Notes: generated from the sequence alone by a model not told the origin. Positions 25,297-38,216 are shown, counted from the first letter of the stretch. The stretch: DNA of 64,000 nucleotides from Halomonas lysinitropha (GCF_902500215.1 NZ_CABVOU010000027.1:179398-243397); one strand, 5' to 3'. Numbers and translations are program-made.

Positions 25297-25689
25297 TCAC
25301 TCGGGCTGGGAGACCATGATGGGCTCGTCTTCGGGGCCCACCTGGAAGACGATGAAGCTTGCGCCGTCGGAGCTCAGGGTGCGCGCCACCATGGGTCTGT
25401 CGGGCGGCTCCTGGAAGGCCTCGCCGGCGGAAACGCTCCTGGCTTCCTGGCCCTCGACATCGATCTCGATACTCCCCTCGGTCACGTAGACGAAGACGTG
25501 CCCGGGGTGGATATGGCGATCGGTTACCCAATCCTTGTCCACGTCGAAGCGGACGATGTTCGCCTCCATGCCCTCCATGCCCTCCAACGTCGTCTTCAGG
25601 ATAGACGTCGTGTCCGCCTGGGCCGGGGAGAGGATGCTGGCGACAGCTAGTGTTGTGGCGCCACCCAGGGTCATCAGTGTCTGGTTCAT
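25297..25689 (-). CDS. Periplasmic cupin-domain protein
   Basis: The 130-residue protein has a signal peptide ending near residue 25 (SPAQA) and one cupin domain. Cupin motif 1 is recognisable as DRHIHPGHVFVYVTEGSIEIDVEG, with two His for metal, but the second motif is degenerate (no obvious third His), so catalysis is uncertain. GGAGG precedes the ATG at 25689. It lies about 100 bp downstream of the AraC-family gene on the same strand, with five tandem TTGCC repeats between them. Confidence 0.8.
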   Translation of the reverse strand: MNQTLMTLGGATTLAVASILSPAQADTTSILKTTLEGMEGMEANIVRFDVDKDWVTDRHIHPGHVFVYVTEGSIEIDVEGQEARSVSAGEAFQEPPDRPMVARTLSSDGASFIVFQVGPEDEPIMVSQPE

Positions 25690-25723
25690 GGTGTCATACC
25701 TCCATTCAGACGGGATCACCTCT

Positions 25724-25748
25724 TTGCCTTGCCTTGCCTTGCCTTGCC
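25724..25748. repeat. Five tandem TTGCC pentanucleotide repeats
   Basis: Five perfect consecutive TTGCC units (25 bp) lie in the leader or promoter region of the cupin gene, 35 bp before its ATG. On the coding (minus) strand they read GGCAA. Copy-number change by slippage would alter promoter or leader spacing. Confidence 0.85.
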
Positions 25749-25790
25749 GCGATGCAGGGCATCATCGAGCCCTTCAGCGGTGCAGCTAGC

Positions 25791-26702
25791 CTAGGCCGAA
25801 GGCGCGGGAGCGGTCTTGAAGAAACCTGACCTTGCCCCGGCCGGTGACACGGGCAGGAAGTGCCCAAGGCACTGATGGCGGTAGGTTGCCGGCGTACATC
25901 CCGCCAGGGCATGGAACTCCCGGGTCAGGTGGCTCTGGTCGCAGTAGTGGCACTCCAGCGCCACGGCCGCCAGTGCCTCTTCCGGCGACTGGTCGATGCA
26001 AGCAAGAGCTCGGGCGAGCCTCAGGTAGCGAGCGGCTGCCTTGGGTGTCATGCCAGTATAGTGCTGGAAGGAGTGCACGAAGTGGCGGTGGCTCCAGCCC
26101 AGGGCGCTGACGAGCTCGGAGACCGGCATGGCGCCCCCAGACTGTTCCAGGCAGTGCCAGGCCCAGCGGATTTCATCACGCACCTGCCAGGGTTGCCGAT
26201 CCAGGTGCCGGGTCAGCGTTGTCTCCAGCAAGGCGAATCGTTGTTCCCAGGAGGCAGCCACAATGAGTTGTTCGGTAAGCCGATTCACCATGTCGCCGAG
26301 AAAAGCCTCGAGTGGTATTACCTGGCCATCGAGCCCTTGAGTCCTGCCCCCGAACAGCTCGTAGGCCGTGCAAGGAGAGAGGAGTATCTCGAAGCAGGTG
26401 CGCTCTCCGTCATGCCGGGTGATCAGCGGCGGATGGTCTGGACCGACCAGGAAGGAGTCGTAGGTGCCTTCCGTATCCGGTGTGGTCAAGGTGGTGATGT
26501 GGATGGGGTTGCCGAAGCCGATGACCAGGGCGACATGACCCCTCGGAGGTTCCAGAAGCTGGACGGGACTTGTCAGGCGCACAGCGAACGCCTGGAGCCT
26601 CCCGATGCGCTCGTTCAGGCGAACACCGGGAGAATAACGACGGCATTGCCAGCCGGCCTCACTCGTGGCCGGGGGTAACGGTTCTCCTGCGGCATGGGCC
26701 AT
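25791..26702 (-). CDS. AraC-family transcriptional regulator
   Basis: The 303-residue protein has an N-terminal sensor domain (about residues 1-170, with the GPDHPPLITRHDG-type beta region) and a C-terminal AraC/XylS double helix-turn-helix (MPVSELVSALGWSHRHFVHSFQHYTGMTPKAAARYLRL and ECHYCDQSHLTREFHALAG segments). I choose the ATG at 26702 because GAGGAG lies 8 nt upstream; the in-frame GTG at 26720 overlaps that site. The downstream cupin gene on the same strand is the nearest candidate target. Confidence 0.87.
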   Translation of the reverse strand: MAHAAGEPLPPATSEAGWQCRRYSPGVRLNERIGRLQAFAVRLTSPVQLLEPPRGHVALVIGFGNPIHITTLTTPDTEGTYDSFLVGPDHPPLITRHDGERTCFEILLSPCTAYELFGGRTQGLDGQVIPLEAFLGDMVNRLTEQLIVAASWEQRFALLETTLTRHLDRQPWQVRDEIRWAWHCLEQSGGAMPVSELVSALGWSHRHFVHSFQHYTGMTPKAAARYLRLARALACIDQSPEEALAAVALECHYCDQSHLTREFHALAGCTPATYRHQCLGHFLPVSPAGARSGFFKTAPAPSA

Positions 26703-26970
26703 GTTCGACTCTCCTCGCACACGGAGGCCCGTGGGCTGGAGGTGTCCTGTGGGCGTGGTTGCTTACAACCAGTTGTGGTCCACCTATGAGAGGCTGTCAA
26801 AGACAGAAAGGGGGGAACCTGCACCGGCATGAATTCGGGCCCGGAACCGAGCGATCCAGGGTACCGACAGGGAACAGACAAGAAGACGCCCGGGCGTTGC
26901 TTTTTTTCATTCTCCGGGTGCGCCGACCCTCGAGATCGGTCCATCGGCGCGCGTGCCGCTCCCCGTCCCC

Positions 26971-29900
26971 TCATGGCGACGCGCGGCTTTCCCCGGCGCG
27001 CTCCTTGACATAGTAGAGAAGCGGCACCACCAGCAGCGTCAGCATGGTGGAGGCGGCAAGTCCGAAGACCAGCGAGATGGCCAGGCCGTTGAAGATGGGG
27101 TCGGCCAGGATGAAGAAGGCGCCGAGCATGGCCGAGACGGCCGTGAGGGCGATGGGCTTGAGGCGCACGGCACCGGCAAGCACCACGGCGTCCTCGAGGG
27201 CGACACCCTCGTCGCGCAGCTGGCGAATGAAGACCACGAGCAGGATGGAGTTGCGCACGATGATGCCGGCCAGGGCGATCATGCCGATCATGCTGGTGGC
27301 GGTGAACTCCCGACCGAGCAGGGCATGACCCGGCAGGATGCCGATGAGCGTCAGGGGAATGGGCGCCATGACCAGCAACGGCAGGGTGTAGGAGCGGAAC
27401 TGGGCCACCAGCAGCACGAATATCATGAAGACCCCCACGCTGTAGGCCAGGCCCATGTCGCGGAAGGTCTCGTAGGTGATCTGCCATTCACCGTCCCACT
27501 TGAGACTCGGCTCGCTCGGCATCACCGGCTGCTCGATGAAGGACTGCGCCGGCGGCACATCCAGGCGGGAAAGATGGTCCACCGTCCTGAACATGCCGTA
27601 GAGGGGCGAGTCGATCTCGCCTGCCATGTCCGCGGTGACGTAGGTCACCGGCAGGAGGTCCTTGTGGTAGCGCACCCCCTCCCAGTCGGTCTCCCGTATC
27701 TCGGCGATGCTGGCCAGCGGCACCCGGGTGCCGTCGCGGCTGCGCACGGCAAGGGACAGCAGCCGGGCCGGCTGCGCCTTGTCGCCCTCCTCGAGGATCA
27801 GGCGAATGGGCACCGGATACTTGGCCTGCTCATCGTGCAGGTAGCTGGCCGCGCTGCCCTCGAGGCTGGTCTGAAGGGCCATGACCACCTGGGCCTGGGA
27901 GACCCCCAGACGTGCCGCCCGGTCGCGGTCGACCACCACCTCCCACTTGGTGGTGGGGGCGTGCAGCGTGGTGTCGATGTCGACCAGGCCCTGTACCTCA
28001 TGCATCTGGTCGGCCACCCGGCGTGCCAGGGTGGCGCGGCGTTCGGGCGTCACGGCATAGACTTCCGCGACGACCGGTGAGAGAACGGGTGGGCCCGGCG
28101 GCACCTCGACGATCTTCACCCGGGCGTCGTGACGCTCACCGATCGCCTGGAGGGGGGCGCGCAGGGCAAGGGCAATGGCGTGGGAGCTGCGATTGCGCGC
28201 CTGCTTGTCGGCAAGGTTGATCTGGATGTCGCCCTGATAGGGCGCCTCGCGCAGGTAGTACTGGCGCACCAGGCCGTTGAAGTTGATCGGCGAGGCGGTG
28301 CCGGCATAGCTCTGCCAGTGGTCGATCTCGGATACGCTCTCCAGGTGGCGGCCCATGTCCAGAAGCACCCGCTGGGTCTGTTCCATGGGGGTGTGCTCGG
28401 GCATGTCCACCACGATCTGCAGTTCGGACTTGTTGTCGAACGGCAGCATCTTGAGGATCACCAGCTGGAACAGCGGAAGCGAGACGGCGCCCAGCAGCAG
28501 CCCCAGCAGGGTAAGGCCCAGCAGGCGCCGTCGCCAGGGGTGCTGGCCGAGGAAGGGGCCGAGCAGGCGCTCGAAAAGGTGCTTGATGCGCGGGTTCACT
28601 CCTTCGGCAGAGTGGCCGTTTTTCGATGTGTCCTGATCCTTCGTGGCCTCCTCTGTCGCATCCTCGTCCTTTGCGTCCTGATGCGTCGTTTCCTGGCCTT
28701 GCGTGCCTCGCTTCCTGGCCAGCAAGCGCATGGCCAGCCAGGGCGCGACCACGAAGGCCACCAGCTGGGAGATGACCATGCCCGCGGAGGCGTTGATGGG
28801 GATGGGGCGCATGTAGGGTCCCATCAGGCCGCTGACGAAGGCCATGGGGATGAGGGCCGCCATGATGGTCAGGCTGGCCATGATGGTGGGGGTGCCGACC
28901 TCGTCCACGGCCAGCGGGATGAGGTGCCGGGCCGAGCCCCGGCCGTTGGCCAGGCGCCGGTGGATGTTCTCGGTGATGACGATGCCGTCATCCACCAGGA
29001 TACCGATGGAGAAGATCAACGCGAACAGCGAGACCCGGTTGAGCGTGAAGCCCCAGGCCCAGGAGAACACCAGGGTCAACAGCAGTGTGATCAATACTGC
29101 CGAACCGACGATCAGGGCCTGTCGCCAGCCCATGGCGGCAAGCACCAGCAGCATCACCGCCAGGGTGGCCGTGACCAGGTCACGGATCAGTGTCTGCGTC
29201 TTGTCGGTGGCCGTCTTGCCGTAGTCGCGGGTGACGACCACCTCGATGCCCGGCGGCAGGAGGCGGTTGGTCAGCGCGTCGAGACGTGAGGCGATGGCCG
29301 TGGTGATATCGATCGCGTTCTCGCCGGTCTTCTTGGCGATGGCAAGGGTCACGGCCGGATAGAGCTTGCCGGGCTCGGCGCCGGGCCGGTCCGCGTCTCC
29401 CGCCGGGCCGAAGCCCATCATCACGCCCTGGTCGGGGACGGTGCCGCCGCGACGGATATCGGCGACATCAGATAGGCGGACGGCGGCATCCCCGTGCATG
29501 CCCACCACCAGGCGGCGTACGTCGGCCACCTCCTCGAGCAGGGTGCCGGCCTGGATCGGAAGCGACAGGCCATCCCGCGTCACACGTGTCTCGCGGCTGC
29601 TGGTGTTGGCAGCGGCCAGGGCGTTCTGCAGGTCGTCCAGGGTCAGGCCGACGCCGTTCAACCGGGCCGGGTCGAGGCGCACATCTACCCGGTCGGCGAT
29701 GCCGCCGATGGTATACACATCCCGGGTGCCCGGAATGCGCTTGAGGGCTACCTCGAGCAGGTGAGCCAGGCGAGTGAGTTCTTCGCCGCCATGGCGTTCA
29801 TCGGGATCGAACAGTGTCAGGGTCATGACCGGCACGTCGTCGATGCCGCGGGGCTTCACCAGGGGCTGGCGAGTGCCCAGATCCGGGGGTAACCAGTCCT

Positions 29901-30276
29901 GATTCGAGTAGACCTGGTTGTAGGTCCTGATCAGGGCTTCCTGCCGAGGCAGGCCCACTTCGTACTCCAGGGTGATCACGGCCTGGCCCGGCCGCGAGAC
30001 CGAGTAGACATGCTCGATGCCCTTGATCTCGCTTAGCACCTGCTCGGCCGGTGTGGCAATCAGGCTTTCCACTTCCGACACCCCGGCGCCGGGGAAGGCC
30101 ACCATGATGTCCACTATGGTGACCTCGATCTGGGGCTCCTCCTCCTTGGGCGTGATGATGATGATGATCAGGCCCATCAGGATGGCAATTCCCGCGAGAA
30201 GCGGGGTCAGCTTCGAGTCCTGGAAGATCCGGGCAATGGCACCCGAGGGACCGACGGCGGGAGAGCGCTCCTTCAT
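26971..30276 (-). CDS. RND-family efflux permease
   Basis: The 1101-residue inner-membrane proton-driven pump has an N-terminal helix (LTPLLAGIAILMGLIIIII), two large periplasmic loops and two blocks of helices. GILVDDGIVITENIHRRL in the first half and the second-half GIIVRNSILLVVFIRQLRDEG carry the RND pattern. A hydrophilic low-complexity stretch near residues 525-560 (28600-28710), rich in Glu, Asp, Lys, Thr and Gln, sits in the central cytoplasmic linker. Its start overlaps the adaptor gene by 4 nt (ATGA). Substrate unknown; the HAE1-like class is more likely than the heavy-metal class, since I see no Met-rich metal motifs. Confidence 0.9.
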   Translation of the reverse strand: MKERSPAVGPSGAIARIFQDSKLTPLLAGIAILMGLIIIIITPKEEEPQIEVTIVDIMVAFPGAGVSEVESLIATPAEQVLSEIKGIEHVYSVSRPGQAVITLEYEVGLPRQEALIRTYNQVYSNQDWLPPDLGTRQPLVKPRGIDDVPVMTLTLFDPDERHGGEELTRLAHLLEVALKRIPGTRDVYTIGGIADRVDVRLDPARLNGVGLTLDDLQNALAAANTSSRETRVTRDGLSLPIQAGTLLEEVADVRRLVVGMHGDAAVRLSDVADIRRGGTVPDQGVMMGFGPAGDADRPGAEPGKLYPAVTLAIAKKTGENAIDITTAIASRLDALTNRLLPPGIEVVVTRDYGKTATDKTQTLIRDLVTATLAVMLLVLAAMGWRQALIVGSAVLITLLLTLVFSWAWGFTLNRVSLFALIFSIGILVDDGIVITENIHRRLANGRGSARHLIPLAVDEVGTPTIMASLTIMAALIPMAFVSGLMGPYMRPIPINASAGMVISQLVAFVVAPWLAMRLLARKRGTQGQETTHQDAKDEDATEEATKDQDTSKNGHSAEGVNPRIKHLFERLLGPFLGQHPWRRRLLGLTLLGLLLGAVSLPLFQLVILKMLPFDNKSELQIVVDMPEHTPMEQTQRVLLDMGRHLESVSEIDHWQSYAGTASPINFNGLVRQYYLREAPYQGDIQINLADKQARNRSSHAIALALRAPLQAIGERHDARVKIVEVPPGPPVLSPVVAEVYAVTPERRATLARRVADQMHEVQGLVDIDTTLHAPTTKWEVVVDRDRAARLGVSQAQVVMALQTSLEGSAASYLHDEQAKYPVPIRLILEEGDKAQPARLLSLAVRSRDGTRVPLASIAEIRETDWEGVRYHKDLLPVTYVTADMAGEIDSPLYGMFRTVDHLSRLDVPPAQSFIEQPVMPSEPSLKWDGEWQITYETFRDMGLAYSVGVFMIFVLLVAQFRSYTLPLLVMAPIPLTLIGILPGHALLGREFTATSMIGMIALAGIIVRNSILLVVFIRQLRDEGVALEDAVVLAGAVRLKPIALTAVSAMLGAFFILADPIFNGLAISLVFGLAASTMLTLLVVPLLYYVKERAGESRASP

Positions 30277-31343
30277 CGGTCGCGGTACCCTTCCGTGCCG
30301 GGAGACGTCGCATGTTCAAGGTTCGCCATGGCGTCGGGGTTGGCCAAGATGCGTTCGCCGGCCTCGAGGCCGGCCAGCACCTCGAGTCGTCCGTCCCTCT
30401 CGATACCCACCCGCACCTGGCGCAACCGCGGCCGATCCTCGTCATCGAGCACGAAGACGGCGCGCAGCTCGCTTCGTCGGATCAGGCTCTCGGCGGGAAT
30501 CCAGATGGCCTCGCGGCGCGATACCACCACGGCCACCTTGGCCAGCATGCCCGGCAGGACCTCCGGTCCCGGTGACGCGAGGCGAAGCCGCAGGCGAACG
30601 GTATCACTCGCCGGATCGGCTCGGGGATAGAGGGTGAGCGCACCGGTCTCGAGGGGCTGTCCCTCCGGAAGGCTGACCCGGATGTCGGGTGTTTCGCGCA
30701 CCTGCGCCAGGTAGCGGCGGGGCAGGGCAGCCTCCACCCGAAGCGGGGCCAGGGCCAGCATGTCGAAGAGTGGCTGCCCCGGGCGCACGGCTTCGCCCGG
30801 CTCCACGTGACGGCGGGTGAAGACGCCATCCCTTTCTGCGCGCACCCGGCTGTAGGTCAACTGCTGCTCGGCTTCGGACACGCCGGCAAGGCCTTGCTCT
30901 CGGCGTGCTCTGGCGGCATCCAGTCGGTTGCTGGCCTGGTCGAAGGCCTGCTCCGAGGCGAGATTCTGATCACGGATGGCCCGAATGCGCTCGAAACGCT
31001 GTCGGGCATCCACGAGGTCGGCTTCTGCTTGCTCGAGGCGGGCCCGGGCCTGCTCCAGGCGTGCGCGCTGCTCGCTGTCTTCCAGGCGCAGGATGTCGGT
31101 GCCGGCGGTGATGCTGTCGCCTACCTCGAAGGGCAGCTCGACCACTCGACCGCTGGTCTGGGCCGAGACGGTGCTGTGTTCGACGGCTTCCACCAGGCCA
31201 TCGAGCACCAGCGTCTCGGCCAGCGTATCGCGTTTGACAACGGCCGTGTGCAGCCCGTCATCAGCGGGGCTGGACTGGGCCGCTACGAGGGCCGGAACCA
31301 GGACCAGCGTCAGGGCGAGCAGCAGCCGGAAACGACGCGTCAT
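30273..31343 (-). CDS. RND efflux periplasmic adaptor (membrane fusion protein)
   Basis: The 356-residue adaptor has a signal peptide (ALVAAQ near residue 22), a lipoyl-like half (SAQTSGRVVELPFEVGDSI), a long coiled-coil hairpin (residues about 85-160: RLEQARARLEQAEADLVDARQRFERIRA and following) and a beta-barrel part. It links the RND pump to an outer-membrane channel; no TolC gene is adjacent. GGAGGA precedes the ATG at 31343. First gene of a two-gene operon. Confidence 0.9.
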   Translation of the reverse strand: MTRRFRLLLALTLVLVPALVAAQSSPADDGLHTAVVKRDTLAETLVLDGLVEAVEHSTVSAQTSGRVVELPFEVGDSITAGTDILRLEDSEQRARLEQARARLEQAEADLVDARQRFERIRAIRDQNLASEQAFDQASNRLDAARARREQGLAGVSEAEQQLTYSRVRAERDGVFTRRHVEPGEAVRPGQPLFDMLALAPLRVEAALPRRYLAQVRETPDIRVSLPEGQPLETGALTLYPRADPASDTVRLRLRLASPGPEVLPGMLAKVAVVVSRREAIWIPAESLIRRSELRAVFVLDDEDRPRLRQVRVGIERDGRLEVLAGLEAGERILANPDAMANLEHATSPGTEGYRDR

Positions 31344-31597
31344 GGGCGGGTCCTCCGCTATTGCGTATAAGCATATAGCCTATAGCTAAACCGCACCGGT
31401 TGCTGCCACTGTCCGGTCTCCCGCGTAGCGGGCTTGGAATAACTTGATCTGCATCAGTTCGACGGGAGTCGATTCGCGCCTCGAGGGAGGCGAAAGGGGA
31501 GAGTGTGGCGCCCGTTCCGGTAGAAAATGGGCGGCGTGCCCGCCGTAACGGCGGCCTTTTGCTGTTACCGGACGCGACATCGCAGGAAGGCGAAAGC
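31344..31597. promoter_or_regulatory. Non-coding upstream region of the RND operon
   Basis: No convincing gene is present. Next to the adaptor start, on the minus strand, GCTATAGGCTATATGC contains two GCTATA units in direct repeat (about 31369-31386), AT-rich within GC-rich DNA, a likely operator or -10 area. GC-rich inverted stretches (for example GGCGGCGTGCCCGCC near 31530) have no assigned role. Confidence 0.35.
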
Positions 31598-31628
31598 AAA
31601 AAAGGGCCGGGAATGATCCCGGCCCCTT
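31598..31628 (-). terminator. Rho-independent terminator of katG
   Basis: On the minus strand GGGCCGGGATCATTCCCGGCCC is followed by a run of T: a strong stem with a short loop and TTTTTT tail, about 50 bp after the katG stop. A second stem GCCGGGC / GCCCGGC (31638-31656) precedes it. Confidence 0.85.
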
Positions 31629-31676
31629 GTCCTGATAGCCGGGCTTGCCGCCCGGCCTCGTGGCACGCTTACCGCC

Positions 31677-33977
<2,301 letters not shown>

Positions 33978-34032
33978 TCACTGCCCTGTCCCTCCAACTT
34001 ACGCTCCGATAGTCCATCAGCTCAATGTGACA

Positions 34033-35007
34033 TTACCGACCATCCCGATAGCTATTCTGTATTGGAGGCGGGGCCGGCACTATCAGGGTACGTGTCTCGC
34101 CCATCAGAAAGGGGCGGTTGGCCTCCAGGGCTTCGCGCAGGAAGTCCCAAAGCAGGCGTACCCTGGCCAGACGGCGCTGCTCCTGGCGGGCGGTGATCCA
34201 GAACTGCCGGTCGATCGCCACCTCGTCGGCGAGCACGTTCACCAGCGTTTCCGAGGCGCTGGCCATGAAGCAGGGCAGCACCGCAAGCCCTGCCCCGTGG
34301 AGGCAGGCGGCATGCTGGGTGGTGACGCTGGTGCTGCGCATGGCGAAGTGTGGCCCGGGATGGCCCACTACGGCGGGATCGAGCAGCGGCTCCAGGTAGC
34401 TGAGCTGCTCGCTGAAGATCAGGTCATCCACATAGCCCACCAGTCGGTGGGCGCCCAGCTCGGCGAGTCGCTCCGGCATGCCATGGCGGGCCAGGTACCC
34501 GTCGCTGCCGTAGAGCCGCAGCCGATAGTCGCACAGTCGCGAGATCACCAGGCCGGGGCTCACCGGCCGCTCCACGGTGATGGCCAGGTCCGCCTCGTGG
34601 CGGCTCAGGTTGACCACCCGCGGCAGGGCGAGCAGGTCCAGGGTGACGCCCGGGTGGCGCTCACAGAAGGCCGAGAGCAGCGGGGCGATCACCCAGGTAC
34701 CGAAGCCCTCGGTGACGCCCAGCCGGATCTGGCCGCTGATCTGGTGATCCTTGTCGGTAAGGCTCTCACCGGCCTCGAAGGCGTGGCGGGCCATCTCCTC
34801 GGCGTGGGCGAGAAGCTGCTGGCCGGCCTCGGTGAGTTGGTAGCCGTGGGTGCTGCGCTCGAACAGCTGGGTATTGAGCGCCTGTTCGAAGCGCCGTGTG
34901 CGCCGCGACAGGGTGGAGTGGTCCAGGCCCAGGCGGCGGGCAGCATCGGTGAGGCGCTCGCTGCGCGCCACCTCAAGGAAGATCTGGATGTCCTGCCAGT
35001 CAAGCAT
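34033..35007 (-). CDS. LysR-family transcriptional regulator, divergent from mmsA
   Basis: The 324-residue LysR protein starts MLDWQDIQIFLEVARSERLTDAARRLGLDHSTLSRRTRRFE, a clear winged helix at residues 1-60. The effector domain begins near residue 90 (GQIRLGVTEGFGTW). The shared 240-bp region with mmsA contains TTGTGC-N6-GCACAA and two further palindromes, so regulation of mmsA and of itself is the simplest reading. Effector unknown; a valine-pathway or beta-alanine-type intermediate is possible. Confidence 0.88.
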   Translation of the reverse strand: MLDWQDIQIFLEVARSERLTDAARRLGLDHSTLSRRTRRFEQALNTQLFERSTHGYQLTEAGQQLLAHAEEMARHAFEAGESLTDKDHQISGQIRLGVTEGFGTWVIAPLLSAFCERHPGVTLDLLALPRVVNLSRHEADLAITVERPVSPGLVISRLCDYRLRLYGSDGYLARHGMPERLAELGAHRLVGYVDDLIFSEQLSYLEPLLDPAVVGHPGPHFAMRSTSVTTQHAACLHGAGLAVLPCFMASASETLVNVLADEVAIDRQFWITARQEQRRLARVRLLWDFLREALEANRPFLMGETRTLIVPAPPPIQNSYRDGR

Positions 35008-35057
35008 GGAGGTCCTCGCTGCTCGTGGTTTGTGCCCGAGCCCTGGCCATCGAAGTG

Positions 35058-35156
35058 TTGTGCATTAACGCACAAACAATGTGCCCGAGTACCCGTTGTC
35101 ACGCTATCCGACGTGCGGATAGACTCATTATCATGATCTTCCGTGTATTTATACAC
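35058..35156. promoter_or_regulatory. Three palindromes in the LysR/mmsA intergenic region
   Basis: Perfect inverted repeats are TTGTGC-N6-GCACAA (35058-35075, containing a LysR T-N11-A core), CTATCCG-N5-CGGATAG (35104-35122) and GTGTAT-TT-ATACAC (35143-35156). In addition TGTGCCCGAG occurs as a direct repeat at 35031 and 35080. This is a dense set of candidate regulator sites within 130 bp. Confidence 0.6.
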
Positions 35157-35247
35157 ACAAAGTCTAATGCCTGGGTGATCCGCGACTGCGATCCAGCCAC
35201 CAGTCGATTCCCGGCAGTGACCGCTTAGATAAAGAGGAGTACGCCCC

Positions 35248-36747
<1,500 letters not shown>

Positions 36748-36768
36748 TCCTTCCAGCGCTGCCAACCT

Positions 36769-36798
36769 ACGGCCCCGTCTCGAGAGAGGCGGGGCCGT
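36769..36798. terminator. Bidirectional stem-loop between mmsA and the MazF-like gene
   Basis: A 13-bp stem ACGGCCCCGTCTC / GAGGCGGGGCCGT (one G-T wobble) with loop GAGA stands between converging genes, about 20 bp from each. Confidence 0.75.
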
Positions 36799-36814
36799 GC
36801 TGTGTCAGAGCCGG

Positions 36815-37162
36815 TTACTGGATGATTGCTGCCATCAGGGCCCTCAGGGCGCTGATCATTCGGCGTCGGTCGTCCTGCTCAAGTCGTCCAGCCTGGCGGA
36901 TGATCAGGCGTTCATCCAGAGTGAAGAGCTTCATGCGCACAATGGAAGTCGCGGGTAAGCCTGCGGCATCGAGACCCTGGATTTCGGTATCCAGCGGCCA
37001 GGATGAGTTGTTGGCACTGGTGATCATGGCCATCAGGAGCTGTCCTGTAGAGCGGTGAAAGTCCTCGTCAGAAGAGATGACCAGCGCTGGCCGACGCTTT
37101 GTCGTGTTCCTGTCGGTGAAAGGAAATGGCACAACCACTACATCGAAGGTCTCAAAGGTCAC
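36815..37162 (-). CDS. PemK/MazF-family toxin
   Basis: The 115-residue MazF-type ribonuclease toxin candidate has the N-terminal FDVVVVPFPFTDRNTTKRRPALVIS motif, which contains the conserved P-F-T and R-R-P-A residues, then a helical tail. It would cleave mRNA when unchecked. It overlaps its AbrB-type partner by 11 bp in antitoxin-then-toxin order. Location is cytoplasmic. Confidence 0.85.
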   Translation of the reverse strand: MTFETFDVVVVPFPFTDRNTTKRRPALVISSDEDFHRSTGQLLMAMITSANNSSWPLDTEIQGLDAAGLPATSIVRMKLFTLDERLIIRQAGRLEQDDRRRMISALRALMAAIIQ

Positions 37163-37382
37163 GATAGGCTTCCTCGTCGGCCTCGGAATTCCACTCGCTC
37201 AGGGTTTCTTCCACCGCATGGGTAAATGTCAAGTCGAGCGGTGATGCTTTGCGAAGTCGAATTTCACCGTCTTCGATCTCGAAGCAGATGGTATCGCCGG
37301 CGTGGAGGTCCAGTGCCTTGCGGACGTTGCCGGGAATAGTCGCCTGGTATTTGGTGGTCAGCCGACTGCTGGCGGTGGACAT
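37152..37382 (-). CDS. AbrB/MazE-type antitoxin
   Basis: The 76-residue protein has a SpoVT/AbrB swapped-hairpin DNA-binding domain (SRLTTKYQATIPGNVRKALDLHAGDTICFEIEDGEI, about residues 5-42) and an acidic tail (EWNSEADEEAYRDL) that probably wraps the toxin. The ATG at 37382 follows GGAAGGAGA. It forms a toxin-antitoxin module with the downstream gene and likely autoregulates. Confidence 0.85.
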   Translation of the reverse strand: MSTASSRLTTKYQATIPGNVRKALDLHAGDTICFEIEDGEIRLRKASPLDLTFTHAVEETLSEWNSEADEEAYRDL

Positions 37383-37566
37383 GACGACTCTCCTTCCGAA
37401 CTTTTGAAGTAATACGGTAATGCTAGCCTTGCTACCAGCATGTCGCAATGAAGGGTGGCACCCCTCTCGGCGGTTCGGTTGATCTTGAGCCAATGGCTAT
37501 ATGCTTACGTTAACGTCAACTGCTATCTTGGTGTCTCAACCAGCAACAACAAACCCTGGAGCCACC

Positions 37567-38154
37567 ATGACCCCGCCGATCAGCCGCTTTCCCGTTCCCG
37601 AATCGATCCAGGACCTGCCCGCAGACGTGCGCGATGCCATGCTGGCGGTGCAGGAGAAGGCCGGCTTCGTCCCTAACGTCTTCCTGATGCTGGCCCACCG
37701 GCCGGCCGAATTCCGCGCCTTCTTCGCCTACCACGACGCCCTGATGGAGCGGGAATCCGACACCCTCACCAAGGCCGAGAAGGAGATGATCGTGGTGGCC
37801 ACCAGCGCTCGCAACCGCTGCCTCTACTGCGTGGTGGCCCACGGCGCCCTGGTGCGCATCTACAGCAAGGACCCGCTTCTCGCCGACCAGGTGGCCATCA
37901 ACCACCGCACCGCGCCGATCAGCGAACGCCACCGCGTGATGCTGGACTTCGCCCTCTACTGCGGCCTGGAGGTGGGAGAGCTCACGGACGAATGGGAGGC
38001 GCGCCTGAAAACGGCCGGCTTCACCCAGGACGATATCTGGGATATCGGCGCCATCACCGCCTTCTTCGGCCTTTCCAATCGCCTGGTCACTCTCACCGGC
38101 ACCCCGCCGAACGAGGAGTTCTACCTGATGGGACGGGTGCCGCGGGTGAAGTAA
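37567..38154 (+). CDS. Peroxidase-related protein, carboxymuconolactone decarboxylase/AhpD family
   Basis: The 195-residue protein is of the CMD/AhpD fold, close to the uncharacterised peroxidase-related (YciW-like) group. The CLYCVVAHGA motif (Cys-x-x-Cys with a following His) is the AhpD-type redox site. GGAG precedes the ATG at 37567. ACGTTAACGT, a perfect 10-bp palindrome at 37507-37516, lies in its promoter region. Likely a thiol-dependent peroxidase or alkylhydroperoxide-related enzyme; substrate unknown. Confidence 0.82.
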   Translation: MTPPISRFPVPESIQDLPADVRDAMLAVQEKAGFVPNVFLMLAHRPAEFRAFFAYHDALMERESDTLTKAEKEMIVVATSARNRCLYCVVAHGALVRIYSKDPLLADQVAINHRTAPISERHRVMLDFALYCGLEVGELTDEWEARLKTAGFTQDDIWDIGAITAFFGLSNRLVTLTGTPPNEEFYLMGRVPRVK

Positions 38155-38216
38155 GCAGAATTGGCCACCATTGAGGCTCCAGCGTAGGCTCAAGATTACT
38201 TGACTGCGGAGGTCTC

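Noticed and set aside
34033..35007. LysR gene as an OxyR-type regulator of katG
   Set aside because: It points the same way as katG, lacks the paired redox cysteines of OxyR, and its divergent partner with operator-like dyads is mmsA.
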